Of a stretch of 64,000 bases of DNA, positions 8,593 to 16,585 are shown in pieces. The stretch is from Pseudomonadota bacterium. Its GTDB lineage: Bacteria > Pseudomonadota > Gammaproteobacteria > Burkholderiales > Ferrovaceae. The translations under genes were made by a program, and so were the position numbers. The stretch covers positions 1-64,000 of the forward strand of contig JAKBLB010000011.1 in the NCBI GenBank assembly GCA_021832305.1, written 5' to 3'. The notes under the pieces are model-generated. The model saw nothing but the letters and a program-made list of their open reading frames with translations. It made no database searches and was not told the DNA's origin. Positions within the stretch are counted from its first letter, which is position 1. Each line of letters opens with the position of its first letter.

Positions 8593-9035
8593 CGGGTTGG
8601 CTTCTCGATACAAATATCCTGTCCGAACTGCGGCGTCTCCGGCCAGAACCGAAGGTGGTGGCGTTCGTGGCTGCGCAACCACTGGACCTCATGTTCGTCA
8701 GCGTAGTGACCCTGGCCGAACTCCGCTTCGGTATCGAACTGGTTACCGACGCCAACCGCCGGACAGAACTGAAGGAGTGGTTGACCCATAAAGTGCGGCC
8801 AATGTTTGATCGGCGCATTCTTCCCGTGACTGAGGACATCATGTTCAAATGGAGGTTACTGGTTGAGGATGGACGCAAGTTTGGTCATACGTTCTCGCAA
8901 CCTGACCTCATCATCGCAGCGACGGGGCTGCACCATGGCCTGACAGTGGTGACGCGGGATACCAGTGACTATGTGAAGGCACGGGTTTCGTTGCTCAATC
9001 CGTGGAATGAAGCGGTTACCAATAGGGGCCGGTGA
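8589..9035 (+). CDS. PIN-domain ribonuclease toxin, VapC/FitB-like
   Basis: A 148-aa protein that starts at a GTG overlapping the antitoxin stop. PIN acidic residues are recognisable: LLDTNILSEL (Asp7), SVVTLAELRFGIE (Glu near 42), QPDLIIAATGL (Asp near 106) and TRDTSDY (Asp near 124). These four positions coordinate Mg2+/Mn2+ in VapC-type RNases, which cleave tRNA or rRNA when free of antitoxin. All key residues are present, so the toxin looks active. The pair sits between the polysaccharide block and the methylthioadenosine-salvage operon. It has no visible partner beyond the preceding gene. Confidence 0.9.
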   Translation: MTGWLLDTNILSELRRLRPEPKVVAFVAAQPLDLMFVSVVTLAELRFGIELVTDANRRTELKEWLTHKVRPMFDRRILPVTEDIMFKWRLLVEDGRKFGHTFSQPDLIIAATGLHHGLTVVTRDTSDYVKARVSLLNPWNEAVTNRGR

Positions 9036-9137
9036 CATGTAATCGGGAAAACTCATGACGGGCTGCTCCTGGCCGGAGGCAACAGGTGGCGGCTTACGGA
9101 CAACGAAAATGGTTTTGAAAATCCGGTTGGGGGGTGC

Positions 9138-11114
9138 ATGCGTAATCTGTGGGAGGAGGCGGTAGCCTCGAGTCATCGGGATGACCTGGCGTTGCGCGTA
9201 TATACCTCGCGTCTGCTGGGACAGGACAAGTCGCTGGTGCTGCATGGCGGCGGCAATACCTCGGTGAAAATGGCGGTCAGGAATGTGTTCGGCGAAGAGG
9301 AGCAGGTGCTCTTCGTCAAGGGCAGCGGCTGGGATCTGGAAACCATCGAGGCGTCAGGTTTTGCGCCGGTGCAACTGGACTACCTGCAGAAGCTGGCCAG
9401 GTTGCCGGAACTGTCCGATCCCGAAATGGTCAACCAGTTGGTCACCCACCAGACCCGTGCCTCGGCCCCGGTGCCATCGGTGGAGGCCATCCTGCACGCC
9501 ATCCTGCCTTATCCCTATGTGGACCACACCCATGCGGATGCGATCGTTTCGATCACCAACACGGCAGATGGCGAAGCGAGGATCCGCCGGATCTACGGTG
9601 ATGACGTGGTCGTCATTCCCTACGTCATGCCGGGTTTCGAACTCGCCAGGCTATGTGCAGAACGGTTCGCCGCTGAAGCCGGGCCGAATACCCTCGGCAT
9701 GGTACTGCTGAATCACGGTATTTTCTCCTTCGGTCAGAGCGCCAGGGAATCTTACGAACGAATGATTTCATTGGTTGGTCGCGCTGAAGATTATCTCAAA
9801 AAACAGGACGCCTGGGAGTTTGCCCCAACGGTTGGGAGCGTGCCCCGAGGGGCCGAGATCACGCACGGCTTGGCCAGGCTGCGCTTCGATGTGTCGAAAG
9901 CGGCAGGGTTTCCGGTCATCGTTTCGCGCCATGCGAACAGCCGCACGCTGTCTTTCGCCCGTCGTCCGGATATTGCCGTGATTGCGCAGCAGGGACCGGC
10001 CACGCCCGACCATGTGATTCGTACCAAGCGACTGCCGATGATCGGGCGCGACGTGGCGGCTTATATGGGCGAATACAGGAACTATTTCGTGGAGTTGGAG
10101 CCGCAGGCCGGGGAACGAAAAACCATGCTGGATCCGGCGCCGCGCGTGGTGCTGGATGCCGAACTCGGATTGTGCGCGATAGGCCGGACCGTGCAGGATG
10201 CGGATATCGTCGCCGACATCTATGACCACACCATGGACATCATTCTGCGCGCCACCGCCTTGGGCGGTTACCGCGCATTGCCGTCCAGGGACATTTTCGA
10301 GGTCGAATACTGGGACCTGGAACAGGCCAAGTTGCGCAAGGGGGGCAAAGCCCCGCAGTTTGCGGGCGAGATTGCGCTGGTCACCGGTGCGGCTTCCGGC
10401 ATCGGCAAGGCCTGCGTCGAATCGCTGCTGGCCCGCGGTGCGGCGGTTGTGGCGCTGGATCTGGATGCAGCGGTGATCGGGATGAAGAAAAGCGCGAATT
10501 TTTTTGGCGTGCAATGCGACCTGACTTCGGAGTCGCACTTTATGCGGGCGTTGGAGCAGGCCGTTGAAAAATTCGGGGGGTTGGATATGCTGGTGCTGAA
10601 CGCGGGAATTTTTCCCGGGGGCTGCCGCATCGATTCCCTTAAAACCGATGAGTGGCAGAAAGTGATGCGCATCAACCTCGATGCCAACCTGATGCTGATG
10701 CGCGAATGCCACCCTTTTCTCAAGTTGGCGCCTTGCGGCGGCCGCGTGGTGGTGATTGGTTCGAAGAACGTGCCGGCGCCGGGACCGGGTGCCGCCGCCT
10801 ACTCCGTCTCCAAGGCTGCACTCAACCAGTTGGCGCGCGTGGCTGCACTGGAATGGGGTGCCGACCATATCCGCATCAACTCGCTGCATCCGAATGCCGT
10901 GTTCGACACCGGGCTGTGGACCGAAGAAGTGCTGGCGGCGCGCGCCAGGCACTATGGGCTGACCGTGCAGGAATACAAGACCGGCAATGTGCTGAAGACC
11001 GAAATAACGAGCCGCGATGTGGCAGAATTGGCAGCGGAAATGTGCGGCCCATTATTTTCCAGGACCACGGGGGCATGGCTACCGGTGGATGGTGGAAACG
11101 ACCGCGTGATCTGA
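9138..11114 (+). CDS. Bifunctional class II aldolase / short-chain dehydrogenase fusion
   Basis: A 658-aa two-domain protein. Residues 1 to about 395 form a class II (zinc) aldolase: HGGGNTSVK at 36-44, the likely catalytic Glu116 in SVEAILH, zinc ligands His130 and His132 in DHTHAD, and His193 in LNHGIFSF. Residues ~408-658 form an SDR: TGAASGIGK near 414-422, LNAGIFPGG and the catalytic YSVSK at 555-559. Such fusions are known as rhamnulose-1-phosphate aldolase/lactaldehyde dehydrogenases. Here the operon partners are mtnP, apt and mtnA, not rhamnose genes. I therefore infer cleavage of 5-methylthioribulose-1-phosphate and/or 5-deoxyribulose-1-phosphate into DHAP plus an aldehyde, with the SDR half reducing (or oxidising) that aldehyde. 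The ATG follows a GGGGGG ribosome-binding site. Confidence 0.85.
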   Translation: MRNLWEEAVASSHRDDLALRVYTSRLLGQDKSLVLHGGGNTSVKMAVRNVFGEEEQVLFVKGSGWDLETIEASGFAPVQLDYLQKLARLPELSDPEMVNQLVTHQTRASAPVPSVEAILHAILPYPYVDHTHADAIVSITNTADGEARIRRIYGDDVVVIPYVMPGFELARLCAERFAAEAGPNTLGMVLLNHGIFSFGQSARESYERMISLVGRAEDYLKKQDAWEFAPTVGSVPRGAEITHGLARLRFDVSKAAGFPVIVSRHANSRTLSFARRPDIAVIAQQGPATPDHVIRTKRLPMIGRDVAAYMGEYRNYFVELEPQAGERKTMLDPAPRVVLDAELGLCAIGRTVQDADIVADIYDHTMDIILRATALGGYRALPSRDIFEVEYWDLEQAKLRKGGKAPQFAGEIALVTGAASGIGKACVESLLARGAAVVALDLDAAVIGMKKSANFFGVQCDLTSESHFMRALEQAVEKFGGLDMLVLNAGIFPGGCRIDSLKTDEWQKVMRINLDANLMLMRECHPFLKLAPCGGRVVVIGSKNVPAPGPGAAAYSVSKAALNQLARVAALEWGADHIRINSLHPNAVFDTGLWTEEVLAARARHYGLTVQEYKTGNVLKTEITSRDVAELAAEMCGPLFSRTTGAWLPVDGGNDRVI

Positions 11115-11150
11115 CCGTGTTGGCGAAAACAAACCGTGGGGAAAACCGGC

Positions 11151-12038
11151 ATGAGTGAAGCGAATCGGGCGCCTGTATTTGGCATCATCGGCGGCAGTGG
11201 AGTGTATGATATCGATGGCCTCGTCAATCAGCGCTGGGAAAAAGTATCCTCGCCATTCGGAGAGCCTTCTGACGAACTGCTGTTTGGCGAACTGAACGGC
11301 CGGCAGTTGGTGTTTCTGCCGCGCCATGGACGCGGTCACAAGATTCCCCCCTCCGAAATAAATTTCCGCGCCAATATCGATGCCTTGAAACGTTCCGGCG
11401 TGACCGACGTGATCTCGGTCAGCGCGGTGGGTTCCTTGAAAGAACATTTGAAACCGGGGATGTTTGTCATCGTTGATCAGTTCATCGACCGAACTTTTGC
11501 ACGAAACACGTCGTTCTTTGGCACTGGGTTGGTAGCGCATGTGTCGATGGCGCGCCCAGTGTGTTCCCGCCTTGGGGATCATCTCGAGGTGGCTGCGAAT
11601 GAGGCAGGTATTACCGCGCTGCGCGGTGGCACTTATCTCGTCATGGAAGGTCCACAGTTCTCCAGTCTGGCGGAATCCGAACTTTACCGAACCTGGGGGT
11701 GCGATGTGATCGGCATGACCAACATGCCCGAAGCCAAACTCGCGCGCGAGGCCGAGTTATGTTATGCCACGGTGGCGATGGTCACGGATTACGACTGCTG
11801 GCATCCGGATCACGACGATGTGACGGTAGACCAGATCGTCAAGGTCCTGCTGGAAAATGCCGACAGGGCGAGAAGTCTGGTGCAGCATGTCGTCCCGAAA
11901 CTGGCTGCAGATGCGGGTGCCCACGCATGTTCCTGTCGCACCGCGCTGGAACATGCGCTGATTACTGCCCCGCACGCGCGCGATCCGGAAAAAATCAGGC
12001 ATCTGGATGCCGTTGCCGCGCGCGTGCTCAATCGATAG
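11151..12038 (+). CDS. mtnP: S-methyl-5'-thioadenosine phosphorylase
   Basis: A 295-aa phosphorylase of the MTAP/PNP family. The phosphate-binding [10 protein letters not shown] is at residues 11-20, RHGRGH near 60, MEGPQFSS near 167, and [17 protein letters not shown] leads into [10 protein letters not shown]. The paired aspartates of DYDCW are those of adenine-specific MTAP, not of inosine-type enzymes. The reaction is MTA + Pi to adenine + 5-methylthioribose-1-phosphate, and 5'-deoxyadenosine is usually also accepted. I chose the ATG at 11151 over an in-frame GTG at 11136 because GGGGA lies 8-12 bases upstream. It is second in the aldolase-fusion/mtnP/apt/mtnA operon; adenine and the sugar phosphate feed the next two gene products. 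Confidence 0.93.
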   Translation: MSEANRAPVFGIIGGSGVYDIDGLVNQRWEKVSSPFGEPSDELLFGELNGRQLVFLPRHGRGHKIPPSEINFRANIDALKRSGVTDVISVSAVGSLKEHLKPGMFVIVDQFIDRTFARNTSFFGTGLVAHVSMARPVCSRLGDHLEVAANEAGITALRGGTYLVMEGPQFSSLAESELYRTWGCDVIGMTNMPEAKLAREAELCYATVAMVTDYDCWHPDHDDVTVDQIVKVLLENADRARSLVQHVVPKLAADAGAHACSCRTALEHALITAPHARDPEKIRHLDAVAARVLNR

Positions 12039-12070
12039 ACCCTGACAGTACGCACACCACAGGAGTCAAC

Positions 12071-12598
12071 ATGCCAATCAAATCCCGCATTCGCACTGTC
12101 CCGCACTATCCCAAACAGGGCGTCATGTTTCGCGACATCACGACCTTGCTCAAGGATCCGGTGGGTCTGCGTATCACCGTGGACGAATTGGTACGTCGCT
12201 ATGTGGATGAAAGTATCGACAAGGTCGCAGGAATCGAATCACGCGGATTCATTTTGGCTGCTCCATTGGCGTACGCCCTGGGCAAGGGTTTCGTGCCGAT
12301 TCGCAAAAAGGGCAAGTTGCCCGCAGAGACCATCGGCCATGACTATGAACTCGAATACGGGACTGACCGCATAGAGATTCATACCGATGCCATCGAAAAG
12401 GGCGAGAAGGTATTGCTGGTGGACGACCTGATTGCAACGGGTGGAACGGCGGAAGCGGCGTGCAAGTTGATTGGGAAAATGGGAGGACGGATCATCGAAT
12501 GCTGTTTCATCATCGACCTCCCTGACCTCGGTGGACGTGCGCGGCTGGAAAAGCACGGACATACAGTCTTTGCCTTGTGCGAATTCGAGGGCGACTGA
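12071..12598 (+). CDS. apt: Adenine phosphoribosyltransferase
   Basis: A 175-aa enzyme, the usual Apt length. It opens [24 protein letters not shown], and the substrate loop [15 protein letters not shown] is near residue 55. The PRPP-binding motif [13 protein letters not shown] is at about 113-125. It converts adenine + PRPP to AMP. AGGAG sits six bases before the ATG. Its place directly between mtnP and mtnA indicates recovery of the adenine released by MtnP, so the operon handles both halves of MTA or 5'-deoxyadenosine. Confidence 0.95.
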   Translation: MPIKSRIRTVPHYPKQGVMFRDITTLLKDPVGLRITVDELVRRYVDESIDKVAGIESRGFILAAPLAYALGKGFVPIRKKGKLPAETIGHDYELEYGTDRIEIHTDAIEKGEKVLLVDDLIATGGTAEAACKLIGKMGGRIIECCFIIDLPDLGGRARLEKHGHTVFALCEFEGD

Positions 12599-12600
12599 CG

Positions 12601-13641
12601 GTGAGGATCGAAACGCTACGATGGGCAAACGGAAAACTGGAGATGATCGATCAGCGCATCCTGCCTGCGGCCTTCGAGTATGTCGCTTGCGATTCGGCAT
12701 GGTCGGTGGCTGAAGGCATTCGCGGCATGGTGGTGCGTGGCGCGCCAGCCATCGGCGTAGCGGCGGCTTACGGTGTGGCACTGGAAGCATTGCGTTTGCA
12801 GGGTATGTCGAAGGCGGACTTCAGGAAGGGCATGGAGGTCGGCTTCGGTGTGCTGGCGCAAAGCCGTCCGACTGCGGTCAATCTGTTCTGGGGGTTGGAG
12901 CGCATGCGCCGGGTCTGGGTGAGCATGGATGGGCAGGACAATTCCGCGGTGGCGCAGCGTTGGCTGGCCGAGGCGCACGAAATTCTGGCGGAAGACATCC
13001 GGATCAATCGCGCGCTGGGCGCGCATGGTGCGCACCTGTTGCCGGACGGTGCGCGCGTGCTGACTCATTGCAACGCGGGAGCCCTGGCTACCGCAGGCTG
13101 GGGTACGGCGCTCGGCGTGCTCCGTTCTGCGGTCGAGGCCGGCAAGAGAATTTCGGTCATCGCCGACGAGACGCGCCCATTTCTGCAAGGTGCGCGGCTG
13201 ACCGCATGGGAAATGGTGCAGGAAAACATCCCGGTGACGCTGATCACCGACAACATGTCAGGCTTCATGATGAGTCGAGGCGAAGTCGACGCAGTGGTGG
13301 TCGGCACGGACCGTGTGGCAAGCAATGGCGACGTGGCAAACAAGATCGGTACCTACATGGTGGCAGTCCTGGCCAAGCGGCATGGCATCCCGTTTTATGT
13401 GGCGTGCCCGTTATCCACGATAGACAGGACCACCGACAGCGGCGCAGACATTCCAATCGAGGAAAGATCGGCCGACGAGGTGACCGGATTCCGGGAACAC
13501 CAGTGGGCAACTCAAGGCGTCACGGTTCGTAATCCGGCTTTCGACGTCACACCAGTAGAATTGGTGACTGCCCTCATAACCGAACGGGGGGTCGTGCACC
13601 AGCCAAACAGGGAACGCATCGTCGATCTGTTCCCGGATTGA
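12601..13641 (+). CDS. mtnA: 5-methylthioribose-1-phosphate isomerase
   Basis: A 346-aa protein of the MtnA/eIF2B-related family, starting at GTG two bases after the apt stop (translational coupling likely). Motifs: VVRGAPAIGVAAAYG near 43-57, LTHCNAGALATAGWGTAL with catalytic Cys157, DNMSGFMM near 219, and GTDRVASNGDVANKIG with Asp237. It isomerises 5-methylthioribose-1-phosphate to 5-methylthioribulose-1-phosphate, the substrate expected for the aldolase half encoded first in this operon. No mtnB, mtnC or mtnD (the classical methionine-salvage branch) is present nearby. Its 3' end recurs in degenerate form at 14655-14743. Confidence 0.94.
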   Translation: MRIETLRWANGKLEMIDQRILPAAFEYVACDSAWSVAEGIRGMVVRGAPAIGVAAAYGVALEALRLQGMSKADFRKGMEVGFGVLAQSRPTAVNLFWGLERMRRVWVSMDGQDNSAVAQRWLAEAHEILAEDIRINRALGAHGAHLLPDGARVLTHCNAGALATAGWGTALGVLRSAVEAGKRISVIADETRPFLQGARLTAWEMVQENIPVTLITDNMSGFMMSRGEVDAVVVGTDRVASNGDVANKIGTYMVAVLAKRHGIPFYVACPLSTIDRTTDSGADIPIEERSADEVTGFREHQWATQGVTVRNPAFDVTPVELVTALITERGVVHQPNRERIVDLFPD

Positions 13642-13731
13642 CACAGGCCGTACTACTCGCGACTGGAAAACGTCCTGTTTATCCCTTCGCACGGCCTGCG
13701 CCATACCTCCGAGGTCCCCTCCGCCTGTGAA

Positions 13732-13872
13732 TCAATGATGGACAAGGTCGGCTTTGTCTTGTTCAATACAACTGTCCCACTCCACCGTGTCCAATATGGC
13801 GACCAACACCGCGAAGCCAAAAATCGAGAGAATTTCTACCCAAACCAACATCTCATGTCCGAGGTATCCCAT
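13732..13872 (-). CDS. Small single-pass membrane protein, unknown function
   Basis: A 46-aa ORF starting MGYLGHEMLVWVEILSIF, with one hydrophobic segment of about 21 residues (LVWVEILSIFGFAVLVAIL region) and a charged tail ending DKADLVHH. It is preceded by a near-ideal Shine-Dalgarno, AGGAGG, five bases before the ATG, and by an FNR-like box 67 bases upstream, in an AT-rich stretch. These features argue for real expression. Size and topology resemble small accessory subunits of respiratory or transport complexes, but I do not recognise the family. A plus-strand ORF covering the same bases (13754-13942) has no comparable ribosome-binding site and is treated as a shadow. Confidence 0.6.
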   Translation of the reverse strand: MGYLGHEMLVWVEILSIFGFAVLVAILDTVEWDSCIEQDKADLVHH

Positions 13873-14226
13873 GATAACCTCCTGTTGTGGTGAGTTTCAG
13901 GCGCACCGTAGCCCGGTATGTTTAGTTTCTCATAATTTTTGATTTATGTCAAATTTTTATTATTTTTTTTAATCTGAGGTTTGGTTCGACTATCTGTGTT
14001 TGAAAAACCATCAAGCGCGAGGCCGATGCCTTTCGCGATTTGACGGGGTAGGATTGGGGAAATGTCTCGACCCTGATGAAACGCCCGGTTCATGTGCATC
14101 GTTCAATTACCGCCGGTGTTCCCCTGACAAGTGCATGAAACACGTTCCGGAATGGCACAGGAACAAGCCCAATCGACCCGGCTTTTTGTGGGGGATGTCC
14201 CTGGGGGGGCAGGTATCGTCGGAGGT
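13873..14226. other. Gene-poor AT-rich spacer
   Basis: These 354 bases hold the ribosome-binding site of the small minus-strand ORF, an AT-rich block with the FNR-like box, then unremarkable sequence up to the deleted Rpn gene. Plus-strand ORFs here (for example 14000-14230) have no recognisable protein features and poor start contexts. I see no RNA gene. Confidence 0.5.
13939..13952. promoter_or_regulatory. FNR/ANR/DNR-type binding box
   Basis: Read on the minus strand the site is TTGACATAAATCAA, one base from the FNR-family consensus TTGAT-N4-ATCAA. It lies in a very AT-rich patch (13920-13975), upstream of the small minus-strand ORF at 13732-13872. TTGACA could also serve as a -35 hexamer. 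Function is inferred; no convincing -10 was found at standard spacing. Confidence 0.5.
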
Positions 14227-14628
14227 ATGACCCATGAACACGACAGCAGTTACAAGTACCTGTTTTCCGTCCCGGAGATGGTGCGTGACCTGAGATGGAT
14301 ACGGGCGACATTGATGCGCAAACCGGGGTACCGTATACTTTTGCCGGAGGTGGAGAACTTACAGGGGGTACGAATCATGCTGTCCGAACAACTCGAGGTG
14401 TGGGCACGCCAGTATGAGGCTGAAGGCGTACAAAAAGGAATGCAGCAGGGAATGCAACAGGGCGAAGCCTTGGCCTTGCAGAAGTTGTTGACCAAACGCT
14501 TTGGCGTCATCCCGCCGGGTATTCTGGCGAGAATTGCTTCGGCGTCACAGGATCAAGTCGAAGCGTGGTTCGATGTGGCCATCGAGGCCAGTGGCTACAC
14601 CGAAGTCTTCGGCCCGATCACGCACTGA
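14227..14628 (+). pseudogene. Rpn-family nuclease gene with large internal deletion
   Basis: The frame opens MTHEHDSSYKYLFSVPEMVRDL, matching the N-terminus of the full Rpn protein at 401-1444. It then jumps directly to WIRATLMRKPGYRILLPEV, which corresponds to residue ~211 onward of that protein. About 188 residues, including the whole catalytic core, are missing. The frame is preserved to a normal C-terminus, ALQKLLTKRFGVI, ending FGPITH. Only one KGMQQG-type and two MQQG units remain in the linker. The 133-residue product could be made, but it cannot be a nuclease. The deletion joint falls at a shared Asp-Leu-Arg coding stretch, suggesting short-homology recombination. Confidence 0.8.
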
Positions 14629-14654
14629 CGCGCGGTTCAAACAGCCTTCAAGAC

Positions 14655-14743
14655 GTTTCCAATGGTGGCAGCCCTGGCGAAGTGGCGTTGTGCGCCAGCC
14701 AAACAGGGAACGCATCGTCAATCTGTATTTCGGAATCGCTTGA
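14655..14743 (+). pseudogene. Remnant of a second mtnA 3' end
   Basis: Bases 14687-14726 match the end of mtnA (13591-13630) at 37 of 40 positions, encoding GVVRQPNRERIVNL against GVVHQPNRERIVDL. They run on to a different short C-terminus ending in TGA at 14741-14743. Weaker similarity with a frameshift extends about 30 bases further upstream (PMVAALA against VELVTALI). Nothing else of mtnA is present here. It looks like the end of a diverged mtnA copy left after replacement or rearrangement. Confidence 0.65.
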
Positions 14744-14785
14744 CGGGGTAACCTGACAGAACCGGGGGGTAAGTGATGAATATCC

Positions 14786-14819
14786 TTGCAATTGTGGTAA
14801 TCGTTCTCCATAATTGCAA
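14786..14819. promoter_or_regulatory. 12-bp inverted repeat abutting the DUF4143 ATPase start codon
   Basis: TTGCAATTGTGG and CCATAATTGCAA are inverted copies with one mismatch, separated by ten bases. They end two bases before the ATG at 14822. The site could be an operator, or as RNA a hairpin hiding the start, since no Shine-Dalgarno is visible between it and the ATG. Confidence 0.55.
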
Positions 14820-14821
14820 AG

Positions 14822-16015
14822 ATGATTGAGCGATTTCTGACATCAACCCTCACCGATGCCGTAGATCATTCCCCGGCGGTGGTGTTGCTTGGTCCTCGCC
14901 AGGTCGGCAAAACCACACTGGCGATAGAAGTGGGGCAGCGGCGTGATGCCCGGTACCTGGATCTGGAGTCTGAGGCCGACCGGAGCAAGTTGAGCCAGCC
15001 GGAACTCTATCTGCGCGATCATCAGGAACGCCTGTTGATACTGGATGAAATCCACCGGGCGCCTGGCCTGTTTCCAGTGTTACGCGGACTCATCGATGAA
15101 GGAAGGCGCAACGGGCGACGTGCGGGAATGTATCTGCTGCTCGGTTCTGCATCCCTGGATATGTTGAAGCAGTCGGGTGAAACATTGGCCGGCCGCGTGG
15201 CGTACCTGGACCTTGCGCCTTTTCATGTGCTTGAAACGGGGGGGCAGCATGCCGACCAACTCTGGGTACAGGGAGGGTTCCCGGACAGTTTCCTTGCGGG
15301 CAGTTCAGGTCGTAGCCTGCGTTGGCGCCAGGATTTTATCCGTACCTATCTGGAACGTGATATTCCTCAGTTGGGCCCCAGAATTGCTGCCGAGACGCTA
15401 CGCCGTTTCTGGGTCATGCTGGCTCACCAACAGGGCAGTCCCTTGAATGCCGCTCAACTGGCGGGAAATCTGGGGGTGGATGCGAAAGCCATCGCTCGCT
15501 ATCTGGATTTGCTGGTGGACTTGATGCTGGTTCGACGCTTGCCCAGTTGGCATACCAATGTGGGGAAACGTTTGGTCAAGAGTCCACGGATCATGATCCG
15601 GGATAGTGGCTTGGCTCATGCCCTGTTGGGGATTACCGACAAGGAAGCATTGCTGGCTCACCCGGTGGTGGGTCAGAGTTGGGAATGTTTTGTCATTGAA
15701 AATCTGCTCAACTGTGCTGGTCCGGTGGGTCAGGGGTATTATTATCGCACCAGTGGTGGCGCTGAAATCGACCTGCTGCTGTCATGGCCGGATGGCGCAC
15801 TCTGGGCCATCGAAATCAAGCGCAGCATGGCTCCCAAGGTGCAGCGCGGGTTTCACGAGGCTTGTGCCGACTTGGCTCCGGTCAAGAAGTATGTCGTGTA
15901 CCCGGGACGGGAACGTTACCCCCTCGGCCTCGGCATCGAGGCCATATCTCTTGAGGAATTGGCTGGCGAAGTGTTCAGGTTCGGCGAACAGTATCACTCA
16001 AATGCCCTGGGTTGA
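14822..16015 (+). CDS. AAA-type ATPase with C-terminal DUF4143
   Basis: A 397-aa protein. The N-terminal ATPase has Walker A GPRQVGKTT at residues 24-32 and Walker B LLILDEIHR at 71-79, followed by a sensor-like LLGSASLDML. The C-terminal part contains the DUF4143 winged-helix and nuclease-like segment, including YYRTSGGAEIDLLLSW and IEIKRSM, which resemble the PD-(D/E)XK acidic and lysine positions. Family function is poorly defined. The members are common in accessory DNA and form single-gene operons, as here. It lies between two Rpn relics and behind a strong inverted repeat, in keeping with the mobile-rich character of this region. Confidence 0.85.
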   Translation: MIERFLTSTLTDAVDHSPAVVLLGPRQVGKTTLAIEVGQRRDARYLDLESEADRSKLSQPELYLRDHQERLLILDEIHRAPGLFPVLRGLIDEGRRNGRRAGMYLLLGSASLDMLKQSGETLAGRVAYLDLAPFHVLETGGQHADQLWVQGGFPDSFLAGSSGRSLRWRQDFIRTYLERDIPQLGPRIAAETLRRFWVMLAHQQGSPLNAAQLAGNLGVDAKAIARYLDLLVDLMLVRRLPSWHTNVGKRLVKSPRIMIRDSGLAHALLGITDKEALLAHPVVGQSWECFVIENLLNCAGPVGQGYYYRTSGGAEIDLLLSWPDGALWAIEIKRSMAPKVQRGFHEACADLAPVKKYVVYPGRERYPLGLGIEAISLEELAGEVFRFGEQYHSNALG

Positions 16016-16066
16016 CCGATTCGCGCGACTCCAGGATTTTCCGTGGAGCCATGGTAGACTTGGTCC

Positions 16067-16115
16067 GTGAAGGACGAGCACGACAGCAGTGACAAATCTT
16101 TTTTTCGACGCCGGT
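16067..16115 (+). pseudogene. 5' relic of an Rpn-family gene
   Basis: The frame from GTG 16067 reads MKDEHDSSDKSFF, similar to MTHEHDSSYKYLF at 14227. The two share the 12-base string cacgacagcagt. The similarity stops after about 40 bases and the frame then runs into the cytochrome c leader. This is a short match, so it is tentative. Confidence 0.45.
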
Positions 16116-16150
16116 GGGCGAATGAGTACGTCAATCTTGGAGGGAACATC

Positions 16151-16585
16151 ATGACAGGAAGAGCGAACATCAAGGGGTTGCTGGGGCTGGTGTTGGGAAG
16201 TTGGATGGTCGTGGCACAGGGGGCGGGACTGGATCCCGAGTTGGACAAGGTAGTGCAACAGGGGAAAAACCTGTTCAGTCATGCGACCTTTGACGGCAAT
16301 GGAGCGTTTTGTGAATCCTGCCATCTCAATGGCGGGGTGGGACCGGGACGTCGTCCTGACGGGCAGGCCATCCCCAGTCTGAGCAATGCGGCGGTCATAT
16401 TTCCCCGTTACAAGGCGAAGGCGGGGCGGGTGTTTACGTTGTCGGACCAGATTCGCGGCTGTGTGGGCATGGCGCTTCAGGGCAAAGCGCCTGCCTACGG
16501 CAGTGACGAACTGACGGCCCTGACCGTGTATGTGACCAGTCTGGCGCAAGGAAAACCTTTGGATATGGGTGGAAAACCTCAGTGA
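16151..16585 (+). CDS. Periplasmic monohaem cytochrome c
   Basis: A 144-aa protein with a signal peptide (residues 1-25, GLLGLVLGSWMVVAQGAG). The haem-binding CESCH is at 54-58. A later segment, IRGCVGMALQGKAPAYGSDELTALTVYV at about 101-128, resembles the C-terminal pattern of TsdA/SoxA-like cytochromes, with Met107 or Cys104 as candidate distal ligand. The start at 16151 has GGAGGG seven bases upstream; the in-frame extension to 16067 is an Rpn relic. The stop overlaps the next gene as GTGA. Role: periplasmic electron transfer, possibly linked to sulfur compounds, but the partner is unknown. Confidence 0.8.
   Translation: MTGRANIKGLLGLVLGSWMVVAQGAGLDPELDKVVQQGKNLFSHATFDGNGAFCESCHLNGGVGPGRRPDGQAIPSLSNAAVIFPRYKAKAGRVFTLSDQIRGCVGMALQGKAPAYGSDELTALTVYVTSLAQGKPLDMGGKPQ

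Noticed and set aside
9768-10952. 394-aa minus-strand ORF
   Set aside because: It is fully antisense to the aldolase-SDR fusion, has a His/Gln/Arg-rich composition typical of shadow frames, and no family motif.
13754-13942. 62-aa plus-strand ORF
   Set aside because: It covers the same bases as the minus-strand small ORF but has no ribosome-binding site or coherent membrane segment.
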